This document shows, piece after piece, positions 8,612-16,706 of a stretch of 64,000 nt of DNA (positions are counted from its first letter, which is position 1; each line of letters starts with the position of its first letter). Source of the stretch: Bog-473 sp963728845 (GTDB taxonomy: Bacteria > Actinomycetota > Acidimicrobiia > Acidimicrobiales > RAAP-2); NCBI GenBank assembly GCA_963728845.1, contig CAVSLS010000021.1:434001-498000 (forward strand), read 5' to 3'. The position numbers were made by a program, and so were the translations under genes. The notes under the pieces are model-generated. The model made no database searches and was not told where the DNA came from. It was given only the letters and a program-made list of their open reading frames with translations.

Positions 8612-8860
8612 CTACTCCTTGGGCTCCTTGGGCTTGCGGCGCATGACGAGGGCGGTGATCAGCGCCCCGAGCAGGCCGGAGATCACGATCACGAGGATCA
8701 AGGGCGCCTGGCGGTTGAAGACCCAGAAATCGATCTGGACCCGTCGCAAGTTGGCCAGAGCGAACCAGGCCAGGAGCACGACGGCCACGGCCACCCCGAC
8801 CAGGCTGGCCTGACGCCGGCGGTCGACCCGCTGGTCGCCGCCGCCGTCCGAGGACTTCAT
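8612..8860 (-). CDS. LapA-like (DUF1049) membrane protein
   Basis: 82 residues from ATG 8860. Short hydrophilic N-terminus, membrane helix (about 18-35), the loop NLRRVQIDFWVFNRQAPL (DUF1049 proteins typically have N-x-x-V-x-x-x-F/W), second helix (about 52-72), and a basic tail RRKPKEPKE. LapA-type proteins are linked to lipopolysaccharide assembly in Gram-negatives; in Actinomycetota the role is unknown. Divergent from the acyl-CoA ligase gene. Confidence 0.78.
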   Translation of the reverse strand: MKSSDGGGDQRVDRRRQASLVGVAVAVVLLAWFALANLRRVQIDFWVFNRQAPLILVIVISGLLGALITALVMRRKPKEPKE

Positions 8861-8974
8861 GGAATGGGGTTCCGAGTGCACGGGCCGTCTCGCCACTCGG
8901 ACATTCTGCACCGTCGGGGTCCCGAGGACGCGCCAGGGGGCCCGCACCACCGCCGGCCCGCCGCAGCCACCTGC

Positions 8975-9000
8975 TATGAGAGGGGTCCCGGAAGGAGAGG
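8975..9000 (+). promoter_or_regulatory. Extended -10 element and strong ribosome binding site before the acyl-CoA ligase
   Basis: TGC-TATGAG (8972-8980) matches an extended -10 (TGnTATAAT-like), followed by GGAAGGAGAGG at 8990-9000, an almost perfect Shine-Dalgarno two bases before the ATG spacing region at 9003. This fixes the gene start. No convincing -35 is seen, which fits an extended -10 promoter. Confidence 0.5.
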
Positions 9001-9002
9001 TC

Positions 9003-10571
9003 ATGACCACGACCACGAGCGACATACTCACCGACGCCCGCACGATGTGGGAGCTCGTCGAGCGCCGGGCCCACGCGTCGCCCGAACACCCCATGCTGAT
9101 CGCCGCCGACGGCGACACGGTCACGTTCGGCCAGTTCCGCGAGCGGGCCGAGCGGGTCGCCGCCGGACTCCACGGGATGGGCGTGAGGACGGGCTCGGTC
9201 GTCTCGTGGCAGCTCCCGACCCGCATCGACACCGTCGTGCTCTCCATCGCGCTGTCCCGCCTCGGCGCCGTCCAGAACCCGATCATCCACCTCTACCGCG
9301 AGCGGGAAGTCGGCTTCGCCCTCCGTCAGACAGGTGCCGACCTCTTCGCCATCCCCGGCACCTGGCGCGACATCGACTTCTCCGCCATCGCCGAGCGCGC
9401 CCTCGCCGGCGCGGCGTCGCCGCCAACCATCCTGACGACGGTTGAGGGCCTTCCGGAGGCCGACCCGGCGGTCCTGCCCCCGCCGCCCCCGGGGACTGAC
9501 CCGGCGGACGCCCCGATCCGCTGGATCTACTACACCTCGGGATCCACCGCCGATCCCAAGGGTGTGCAGCACACCGACCAGACCTTGATCGCCGGCGGTC
9601 GGGGCCTCGCCCGAGCCCTCGACATGCGTCCCGACGACGTGGGCTCCATGGCCTTCCCCTTCGCCCACATCGCCGGCCCCGACTATCTGGTGACGATGCT
9701 CTCCGTCGGGTTCCCCGCCATCCTCGTCGAGGCGTTCTCGGCACCGGACGTCCTGCCCATCTTCCGTGAGCACGGTGCGACCATGGTCGGTGGGAGCACG
9801 GCGTTCTACGTGGCGTATCTCGCGGAGCAGCGCAAGTCGCCCGCGGTCCCCATCCTTCCGGCCCTGCGCGTCATGACCGGCGGTGGCGCGGCCAAACCAC
9901 CCGAGATCCATTACGAGGTCCGTGACGAGATCGGCGGGCGCGGCGTCGTGCACGGCTACGGCATGACCGAGGTGCCGATGATCTCCAACGGCTCGCCGCA
10001 CGACACCGACGAGCAGCTGGCGAACACGGACGGCAAGCCGGTGGAGGGGGCCGAGGTCCGCATCGTCACCCTCGACGGGCGGCTGGCCGGGCCCGACGAG
10101 GAGGGCGAGGTCCGGGTCAGGGGCCCGATGGTGTTCCACGGCTACACCGATCCCGCTCTGAACGAGGATGCGTTCGACGAGGAGGGCTACTTCCGCACCG
10201 GCGACCTCGGCCGGCTGCGCGCCGACGGGCACCTCACGCTGACCGGTCGTCTGAAGGACGTCATCGTCCGCAAGGGCGAGAACATCAGTGCCAAGGAGAT
10301 CGAGGATCTGCTCTACACCCACCCCAACGTCATCGAGGTGGCCGTCATCGGGTTGCCCGACCCCGAGCGAGGGGAGCGGGTCTGCGCCGTGGTGCAGCTC
10401 GCCGAAGGCGCCGACGGGCTCGAGCTCGCCGATGTCGAAGCCTTCTGCCGCGACGCCGGCCTCATGACGCAGAAGATCCCCGAACAGCTCGAGATCCGCA
10501 CCGAGTGGCCCCGGGCCGGCACGGGCAAGATCGTCAAGAGGTCACTGCGCGACCAATACGCGGCGACGTGA
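9003..10571 (+). CDS. Acyl-CoA synthetase / AMP-dependent carboxylate-CoA ligase
   Basis: 522 residues. ANL-superfamily enzyme that activates a carboxylic acid with ATP to an acyl-adenylate, then transfers it to CoA. Visible motifs: A3 loop YYTSGSTADPKGV (about residues 178-190), A5 HGYGMTEVPM, A7 YFRTGDLGRL, A8 GRLKDVIVRKGENIS (hinge) and A10 PRAGTGKIVKRSLR with the catalytic Lys. Resembles FadD-like and cyclohexanecarboxylate-CoA ligases; the substrate cannot be told. Strong Shine-Dalgarno at 8990. Followed at 37 bases by a phosphatase gene. Confidence 0.92.
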   Translation: MTTTTSDILTDARTMWELVERRAHASPEHPMLIAADGDTVTFGQFRERAERVAAGLHGMGVRTGSVVSWQLPTRIDTVVLSIALSRLGAVQNPIIHLYREREVGFALRQTGADLFAIPGTWRDIDFSAIAERALAGAASPPTILTTVEGLPEADPAVLPPPPPGTDPADAPIRWIYYTSGSTADPKGVQHTDQTLIAGGRGLARALDMRPDDVGSMAFPFAHIAGPDYLVTMLSVGFPAILVEAFSAPDVLPIFREHGATMVGGSTAFYVAYLAEQRKSPAVPILPALRVMTGGGAAKPPEIHYEVRDEIGGRGVVHGYGMTEVPMISNGSPHDTDEQLANTDGKPVEGAEVRIVTLDGRLAGPDEEGEVRVRGPMVFHGYTDPALNEDAFDEEGYFRTGDLGRLRADGHLTLTGRLKDVIVRKGENISAKEIEDLLYTHPNVIEVAVIGLPDPERGERVCAVVQLAEGADGLELADVEAFCRDAGLMTQKIPEQLEIRTEWPRAGTGKIVKRSLRDQYAAT

Positions 10572-10607
10572 GCCGTCCCGAGCGACTCCCGAGCCGGCGG
10601 CCTCGTC

Positions 10608-11138
10608 GTGCCGCCGGGGCCGATCGGGAACCGGCCCTACCGCATCGTCTTCGTCTGCACCGGGAACATCTGCCGCTCGCCGATGGCCGAGGTGATCACC
10701 CGCTCGCTGGCCGCGTCCACCGAGCTGGGCGACGGCACCGTCATGGGCGACCACCTCGAGGTCCGCAGTGCGGGCACGGGTCCGTGGCACGAGGGCGAAC
10801 CCATGCACGAGCTGGCTTCCGAGGCGCTGGCCCGCGCCGGCTATCCGCGCCACCCTCACGTGGCGCACCAGGTGGTGTCCTCCCGGCTCTCGCAGATCGA
10901 CCTCGTCGTGGCACTCGACCGCAGCCACCAGCAGACCCTGCGCGGCCTGGGCGCTGACCCCGATCGTTTGGTCCTGCTCAGGCGGTTCGACGCCGCTGCG
11001 GGTGCCGCGGCCGATGTTCCGGATCCCTACTACGGCGACCATGCGGGCTTCGACGAATGCCGCGACATGATCGCCGCGGCCTGCTTGGGTCTGGTCGCCT
11101 CCCTCGTGACCCACTGGGACAGGCTCTGGGTCGCCTAG
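10608..11138 (+). CDS. Low-molecular-weight protein-tyrosine phosphatase
   Basis: 176 residues from GTG 10608. Catalytic P-loop CX5RS is CTGNICRS at Cys17-Ser24 and the general-acid loop DPYY is near the C-terminus (VPDPYYGD). It dephosphorylates phosphotyrosine or arginine-phosphate proteins; in Actinomycetota such enzymes (PtpA type) act on Tyr kinases or are secreted. No signal peptide. Lies 37 bases after the acyl-CoA ligase, likely same transcript. An insert around residues 38-48 (ELGDGTVMGDH) is a little longer than usual. Confidence 0.93.
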   Translation: MPPGPIGNRPYRIVFVCTGNICRSPMAEVITRSLAASTELGDGTVMGDHLEVRSAGTGPWHEGEPMHELASEALARAGYPRHPHVAHQVVSSRLSQIDLVVALDRSHQQTLRGLGADPDRLVLLRRFDAAAGAAADVPDPYYGDHAGFDECRDMIAAACLGLVASLVTHWDRLWVA

Positions 11139-11220
11139 CCACCGGCGCCGGTCGCGCGAAACGGCTGGTCAGCGAGCATCCCGCTCGGGTTCGACCGCCG
11201 GGCGTGTGCCATAGTGCCCC

Positions 11221-12621
11221 GTGGTCTCACGCAGGGTCATGCGGCGGCGGCGCCAATTCGCGGTCGGAGGGGTGCTTCTCCTGCTCCTCCTGATCTATTT
11301 CGCATTCTTCTCAGGTGGCTCGGGCAAGACGCCTCCCGCTCCTCCCGCCACGCAGCACCAGACGACGGCCGCCGACCATTTCCCCCGGCACTCACCCCTC
11401 AACCCCGACTGGAAGGGCAGCGGCCACCCCGTGACGCTGGGCTTCGGGGGCGACACGCACTTCGAAGGCACCGTGGGCGCGAACCTCACCAAGGACCCCT
11501 CGACGGCCCTTGGCACGACGATCCCGCAGCTGTTCGCGGGGACCCAGGCCAGCATGGTGAACCTGGAGACGGTCATCACGGACAGCACCTGTCCCGAGCC
11601 GCAATCGAAGCCCTACATCTTCGACGCACCGGCGTCGGCCGTCACCGCGCTGAAGAGCGCCGACATCTCGTTGGGCACGGAGGCGAACGACCATGGCTTG
11701 GACTGCGGACCGCAGGGACTGTCCCAGAACCTGACCATCGCGTCGCAGGACAGCTATCCGATCATCGGGATCGGCAACACCGCGGCCCAGGCCTTTGCCC
11801 CGTACAGGATCACCATCGACGGACAGCGCATCGCCATCATCTCGGCGACGCAAGTCATCGCCGACAACCTGGTGAACACGTGGACCGCCACCGCCACCCA
11901 GCCCGGCGTCGCCTCTGCGATCGACCCGACCGAGCTCGTCCGCGAGGTGCAGCAGGTGCGTCGCACCGCAGACACCGTGATCGTCTACGTGCATTGGGGT
12001 ACCGAGACGCAGACGTGTCCAAACCCTCAGCAGGAGCCGCTCGCGGAACAGCTCGTCAAGGCCGGTGCGGACATCGTCATCGGCGCAGACGCGCACGTCC
12101 TGTTCGGCGGCGGATACCTCGGCAGCGCGTACGTCGACTACGGCCTCGGCAACTTTGCCTTCTACGACACCGCCCCTCCCGAGACGGACAGCGGTGCGCT
12201 CATCATCACCGCCGAGGGCCGCCATGTGACAGGGGTGGTCTGGCGCCCCGCCACGATCGTGGCCGGCCTGCCCCAGCCGCTGACCGGAGCGCCGGCCGCC
12301 GCGGCGATCCAGAGCTGGAACGCCGCGCGCGGCTGCACCAACCTGAGGGCCGGACCCTCCACAAGCCTCACGACGCTGCATGGTGAGACCGTTCCGTTCG
12401 TCGCCCCGCCCGCGCCGGCGACGACGACCACGACGACGAGCACCTCGTCCTCCACGAACGGCGGCGGTACCACCACGACGACGGCTGCAACCGGCTCCTC
12501 CGGAGCCGGGTCGGGCGGCACCGCGGCCACGACCACCACGACCGCCACGACGAGGTCGACGACCACGACGGCGCCACGGTCGACGACCACGTCCCCGACC
12601 GACAACGCGGGAAGCGGCTGA
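11221..12621 (+). CDS. CapA-family (PGA_cap) calcineurin-like metallophosphatase, exported
   Basis: 466 residues from GTG 11221. A basic N-terminus plus membrane helix (about 12-30) is followed by the CapA domain: TLGFGGDTHFEG (metal site), MVNLETVIT, a variant SLGTEANDHGLDCG where most members have NNH, YVHWGTE, and GADIVIGADAHV. The domain is related to poly-gamma-glutamate synthesis CapA, but many actinobacterial members have unknown roles. A Thr/Ser/Gly-rich tail (about residues 395-466), likely wall-spanning and glycosylated, ends the protein. GC-rich ACG repeats code this tail. Confidence 0.85.
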   Translation: MVSRRVMRRRRQFAVGGVLLLLLLIYFAFFSGGSGKTPPAPPATQHQTTAADHFPRHSPLNPDWKGSGHPVTLGFGGDTHFEGTVGANLTKDPSTALGTTIPQLFAGTQASMVNLETVITDSTCPEPQSKPYIFDAPASAVTALKSADISLGTEANDHGLDCGPQGLSQNLTIASQDSYPIIGIGNTAAQAFAPYRITIDGQRIAIISATQVIADNLVNTWTATATQPGVASAIDPTELVREVQQVRRTADTVIVYVHWGTETQTCPNPQQEPLAEQLVKAGADIVIGADAHVLFGGGYLGSAYVDYGLGNFAFYDTAPPETDSGALIITAEGRHVTGVVWRPATIVAGLPQPLTGAPAAAAIQSWNAARGCTNLRAGPSTSLTTLHGETVPFVAPPAPATTTTTTSTSSSTNGGGTTTTTAATGSSGAGSGGTAATTTTTATTRSTTTTAPRSTTTSPTDNAGSG

Positions 12622-12631
12622 CCGGCCCCTT

Positions 12632-13202
12632 TCAACGCACGGATGCGAAGGTCGGGGCACCGTCCTCGAGAGCGACACGGGCCGCGCGCGCCGTGAAACT
12701 GACGGCGTGGTACCACCCGCACAGCATGAGCAGGTCGAGAAGCTGCTCGTCACCGAACTCCTCGTGGAGGGCACGCCAGAGCGCGTCCCCGACGTCGGCC
12801 GAGTCGTGCAACTCGTCGACCAGCCGGATCAGGAGCCGGTCGCGCTGGTCCACCCAACAAGCGTCATCGGGTGCGCCATGGGTCAGTGACGTCACCTGCG
12901 CCCGGTCGAGCCCGGCCCGCTCTGCGAAGAAGGCGACATGGACGCCCCACTCGTATTCGCAGACAGCAACGGGCGCAGGTCCGGTCGATCACGATCTCCC
13001 TCTCGCGCAGCCCGACAGAGAGCGAACGGCTCAGTTCGTGCCGTCCCCACGTCTGCATCGCCGCCGCCATGGGCCGATTCCGGACGAAGGTCCGGAACAG
13101 ACCGATCGGCGGGACACCGGCAGGCATCATCGAGCGCAGTTGTTCCTCGACCGCCGGTTCGAACGGCGGCTCGAGGGCGGCGATACGCGGGGCACCGATC
13201 AT
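12632..13202 (-). CDS. Carboxymuconolactone-decarboxylase/AhpD-family protein, one frame break
   Basis: ATG 13202 starts MIGAPRIAALEPPFEPAVEEQL; the first frame reaches LREREIVIDRTCARC (the N-terminal part of the AhpD CxxC region), and after a one-base break near 12965 the second frame continues EWGVHVAFFAERAGL...WVDQRDRLLIRLVDELHDS, LLDLLMLCGWYHAVSF. Total length is 3n+1, so one extra base restores a full ~190-residue CMD protein. The family includes AhpD-like disulfide reductases and decarboxylases. Divergent from the HxlR gene, sharing a 143-base control region with paired operator-like sites. The second active-site Cys appears replaced in the frame joint and cannot be judged. Confidence 0.8.
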
Positions 13203-13220
13203 GGCCGTCACCTCCAAGGT

Positions 13221-13235
13221 TTCTGATTTCGAAAC
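13221..13235. promoter_or_regulatory. Operator-like site 1 in the HxlR/AhpD-like divergent region
   Basis: TTCTGATTTCGAAAC. Its reverse complement recurs 37 bases away at 13258-13272 with 13 of 15 bases matching, giving a pair of inverted copies in the divergent promoter. HxlR-type regulators bind inverted repeats in the intergenic region of the divergent target, so these are the obvious candidate operators. Confidence 0.6.
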
Positions 13236-13257
13236 GTCCGACCGGTGGTACCCTAGC

Positions 13258-13272
13258 GTTTCGGATTCAGAA
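13258..13272. promoter_or_regulatory. Operator-like site 2 in the HxlR/AhpD-like divergent region
   Basis: GTTTCGGATTCAGAA, the inverted partner of the site at 13221-13235. The centre-to-centre distance is about 37 bases (three and a half turns). It lies 74 bases before the HxlR start. Confidence 0.6.
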
Positions 13273-13345
13273 CAGCAACGGCGCGACCCACGCACCCACG
13301 GCTCACGACCTTGACGCGCCACCAGGTCGACACCGACCGCCACCC

Positions 13346-13706
13346 ATGACACCAGCCGCCACCCCCGTCCCGGGCCGACCGGTCCGTGGCTCGACCACGG
13401 GGCGTCCGCTCATGGCCGCCCTCGACCTGCTGGGACGCCGCTGGGCGCTTCGCATCCTCTGGGAGCTGCGCGACGGGAATCTCGGTGCCCGAGCGCTCCG
13501 GGCCCGGTGCGACGAGATGTCCTCGAGCGTGCTCTACGAAAGGCTGGGCGAACTCCGTACTGCCGGGCTGATCGAGCAGGACCGGTGACGGGGCATATTC
13601 CCTGACCGACCACGGTCGGGAGCTGGGCGAGGCCATCGCACCACTGCAGCGTTGGGCCGAACGCTGGTCGTCCGGGCGGCGGGGACACCGGCGGGCGTCC
13701 CAGTAG
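13346..13706 (+). CDS. HxlR-family winged-helix transcriptional regulator, one frame break
   Basis: From ATG 13346: a short disordered N-tail, then PLMAALDLLGRRWALRILWELRDGNLGARALRARC and SSSVLYERLGELRTAGLIEQDR, the HxlR DNA-binding domain. The frame hits TGA at 13586-13588; omitting one T there restores DGAYSLTDHGRELGEAIAPLQRWAERW and a stop at 13704-13706, exactly the expected C-terminal half. HxlR regulators sense redox or electrophiles; the divergent AhpD-like gene is the likely target. Confidence 0.82.
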
Positions 13707-13758
13707 ACGGCGCCCGAACGGACGCCGATGCCCCGCGCCGGATCGTGCGTCCCGTCGC

Positions 13759-15186
13759 TCAGGGCAGGTCGATCTTCGACCAGGTGTGCGGTTGCTCCTT
13801 GAACGCGTCCTCGCCCGGAATGCGCCGGTAGCGGAACCGGATCTCCTCCAGGTCGTTCTCCTCGGTGACCGTCTCCTCCGAGAGCCGCAGGACCATGTCC
13901 GCCTGCCGCCGCAGCACCGCTCGCTGCTCGGCCGAGGTGGTGTCCAACGTGATGGAGCCCAGGGAGTCGATGAGCCGGATGAGCACGGCCGGGTTACCCC
14001 GCGCGGACTGGCGGATCTTGTCGAAGGCCCGGTTGACCATGCGGGCGTACGACGGGTCTGACTCGATGAGGCGTATCTTCCCAGACGCATCGCGATACAC
14101 ACCCTCGTCGAGCACCCGCCCCGAGACTCGGCCGAGCCCCGCCGACAGCCAGTCGATGCAGGTGAGGGCGGTGAAGGTGTCGTTGACCGCGGCGGAAAGC
14201 GCCCGGATGGCGATCTCGACGAGCTGGTCGATGGCGAACACCGGATCTTGCACCAGCGTGCGGTGCGGGCCGGTGACGTGCGCCTTGGACAGTGCCCTGT
14301 GCCACTTCGGGCGCCGCGCCCCTGCGGCCAGACCATGGCGAGCGGGCTCCCGGTGGCCAGGAAGTGGCCCGGCCTGATGCTCCAGCCGGATCACAGAGTC
14401 GGTACGGGTGGCGATGCCGATCAGCTGGGAGTAGCCGACGTACTGGATGTACCCGCTCACCTGAGATGGTACCTCGGCTCCTCGGTCATCAATGAGCTGG
14501 AGCAGCTCGGGCACCGACTTCCCCCGAATGCAAATGGGACACGGGCTGGGCGACGGCCCCGACGTCGTCCGGGAACTCGGCATCGATCGACTTCATGAGA
14601 TCGTCAGCGATCCCGGCGATCACCTCGGGAAGCTGGATGGACTTGGCGATGTGATGGATGAAGTAGATGAGCACTGCGAGGTCGACCATCAACAGGACCT
14701 CGGCCACCGAGGTGGAGAGGTACGGAACGAACTTCTCGTTCACGCTGCCGATGGAGACCAGCACGAGCACCGCGTACACGAACGTCCCGACGAAGACGCC
14801 CAGTGTCACCTGGTTGCCGATGTCGCGGACGAAGTTCCGCATCATGCGGGGCCCGAACTGCTGTGACGCCAGCGTCAGACGCGAGGATCGTGATGGAGAA
14901 CACCACGCCCACGACCGTGATGACGGCGGCGGCGATGGCGATGAGGACCTGTTCTGCTTCGGTGCTCCCCGTGTGGATCCAGCGCGGCAGCGTCAGTCGA
15001 TGGTGGAACGCCGCCACGTCGATCTCGAACGTCGACGAGGAACAGCAGGACCGCCACCACGATGAGGATGGCCGGGACGACCCACAACGTCGTCCGCAGC
15101 TCCTCCCAGCGCCAACTCGGCAGCTGGCGCCGGTCCTTGGTGATGCGTGCCGGCTGCGGCGTGACCACCTCGTCGTGATCGGTCAT
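13759..15186 (-). CDS. DUF2254 integral membrane protein, several frame breaks
   Basis: Successive minus-strand frames give one protein: MTDHDEVVTP...LRTTLWVVPAILIVVAVLLFLVDV (TM1), then AAFHHRL...STEAEQVLIAIAAAVITVVGVVFSITILA (TM2), then ASQQFGPRMMRNFVRDIGNQVTLG (hallmark of DUF2254), TM3, TM4 LLMVDLAVLIYFIHHIAKSIQ, and a cytoplasmic C-half with DPVFAIDQLVEIAIRALSAAVNDTFTALTCIDWL, another DUF2254 hallmark. Breaks fall near 15010, 14880 and 14560, plus a corrupted stretch around 14280-14380. Function of the family is unknown (predicted transporter or channel-like). About 475 residues when repaired. Confidence 0.82.
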
Positions 15187-15315
15187 GTGGCGTTCGCGGC
15201 GGTGGCGGTGGCGGCGGTCATGAGAGAGGGGTCACTCGTCGCCGACCAGTCTTCCCGGCACACCGCACAACAGTGGGCTCAACACTAGTCGCCGGCCCTC
15301 GCCCTCCCCCGCTCT

Positions 15316-16683
15316 TCACGACGGGAAGAAGCGGGGCAGATGTTCGCGGTTGGCCGCCAACATCTCGTCCGCCAGGTCGGCGGCCAGCGGGTACTGCCCG
15401 ACGAGCGGGTTGGCCAGGAGTGCTCGCACCACGTCGTCGCGGCTCCCCGAGCACGCCGCCTTGACGGCCAGCCGCTCGTAGGCCTTCGCGTGCTGGACGA
15501 GTCCGAGCATCTCCGACGGCATCGGGCGCTGGGGCAGCGGACGGGCGCCGCTCGCGTCGACGACGGCGGTGGTCTCCACCACGGCGTCGTCGGGAAGACC
15601 GGGGATCGCGCCGTCGTTACGCATGTCGACGACCTGCACGTCACCGGTCCCGGCATGCAAGGAGGCCATCAGGCGCACGGCCGCCAGCGAGTAGTAGGCA
15701 CCGCCCCGGTACGACAGGGCAACCGGCTTCGATACCAGTGCGGGGTCGCGGTACTCCGCGAGCAGCTTGGTCTCCAGCTCCGCCACGACATCGGCTCGGG
15801 ACCGGTGTCCCGGCGCCGACTGCTGCGCCACCTCGGCGTCGTGCCCGTAGTAGTAGTGCACGTAGTAGGAGGGCAACGCGTCCTGAAGGCGCAGGACGTC
15901 GATGGGTACCCCACTCTCGAGCTCGAGCTCGGGCCCGAAGCGCTCGAAGAGCTCGGGGAGGCGGTCGCCCCCGCCCAACGGCTCGGCGGAGCCGGCATCG
16001 GCGGCAGATCCGCGGCCACCTCCGGCGCCCTCCCCCGAGCCGGCACCCCGGCCGAGCGTCCGCCCCACCCGGGCCGACCGGATCCAGGTGAGATGGTTCA
16101 GCCCGACGTGCTCGACCGCAACGTCGTCGGGATCGACCCCGAGATAGTGACCGATGCGACGCTGGGCCCAGATGGCGACATTGCACAGGCCCACGGAGCG
16201 GTGGCCTTCGTCGAGCAGGGCCTGGGTCACGATCCCCACCGGGTTGGTGAAGTCGACCAGCCAGGCACCCGGATTGGCCCGGGCCGCCATCTCCTCGGCC
16301 AGATCGAGTACGACCGGCACCGTGCGCAGCGCCTTGGCCAGGCCGCCCGCGCCGACCGTCTCCTGGCCCAGGCATCCGTAGCCCACCGGCAGCGTCTCGT
16401 CGACGTGGCGAGCCGCCTGCCCCCCGATACGCAGCTGGACGACGACGAAGTCGGCGCCCTCGAGCGCCGCATGTGGATCGGCCGTCGTCGAGAACGTCCC
16501 GCCCCATCCCCTCGCCCGCAGGATGCGCTCGGAGAGACCCCCCACGACTTCGCGCCGAAGGTCGCTCGGATCGAGTAGGACGAGGTCGTCGACGACGATC
16601 CGGTCTTCCAGATCACAGAGACCGTCGACCAGTTCCGGCGTGTACGTGCTCCCCCCGCCGACGACGGCCACTTTGGTCCCCAC
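15316..16683 (-). CDS. Glycoside hydrolase family 4 (6-phospho-beta-glucosidase-like)
   Basis: 455 residues from GTG 16683 (TTG 16692 possible). NAD+- and Mn2+-dependent glycosidase that works by a redox-elimination mechanism. It has the N-terminal dinucleotide motif VAVVGGGSTYTPELVDGL, NPVGIVTQA, metal-ligand cysteine in GLCNVAIW, and catalytic/metal His in VGLNHLTW. An inserted Gly/Ala-rich loop (about residues 215-245, GSGEGAGGGRGSAADAGS) is unusual. Divergent, with only 23 bases between starts, from a BadF-type sugar kinase that could supply the 6-phospho-substrate. Confidence 0.92.
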   Translation of the reverse strand: MGTKVAVVGGGSTYTPELVDGLCDLEDRIVVDDLVLLDPSDLRREVVGGLSERILRARGWGGTFSTTADPHAALEGADFVVVQLRIGGQAARHVDETLPVGYGCLGQETVGAGGLAKALRTVPVVLDLAEEMAARANPGAWLVDFTNPVGIVTQALLDEGHRSVGLCNVAIWAQRRIGHYLGVDPDDVAVEHVGLNHLTWIRSARVGRTLGRGAGSGEGAGGGRGSAADAGSAEPLGGGDRLPELFERFGPELELESGVPIDVLRLQDALPSYYVHYYYGHDAEVAQQSAPGHRSRADVVAELETKLLAEYRDPALVSKPVALSYRGGAYYSLAAVRLMASLHAGTGDVQVVDMRNDGAIPGLPDDAVVETTAVVDASGARPLPQRPMPSEMLGLVQHAKAYERLAVKAACSGSRDDVVRALLANPLVGQYPLAADLADEMLAANREHLPRFFPS

Positions 16684-16700
16684 GCAGCGCAACGTAACAT
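16672..16700 (+). promoter_or_regulatory. Candidate leaderless promoter of the sugar kinase gene
   Basis: TTTGGT (16672-16677), 17-base spacer, TAACAT (16695-16700), six bases before the GTG at 16707, which puts transcription start at or near the start codon. The -35 lies inside the divergent GH4 coding region. No Shine-Dalgarno precedes the GTG, consistent with a leaderless mRNA. Confidence 0.45.
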
Positions 16701-16706
16701 CCGAGC

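Noticed and set aside
8469..10322. 617-codon open frame on the minus strand opposite the acyl-CoA ligase gene
   Set aside because: Antisense shadow of a clearly conserved gene; high GC removes stop codons and the protein shows no family motif. Only the last part overlaps the real LapA-like gene.
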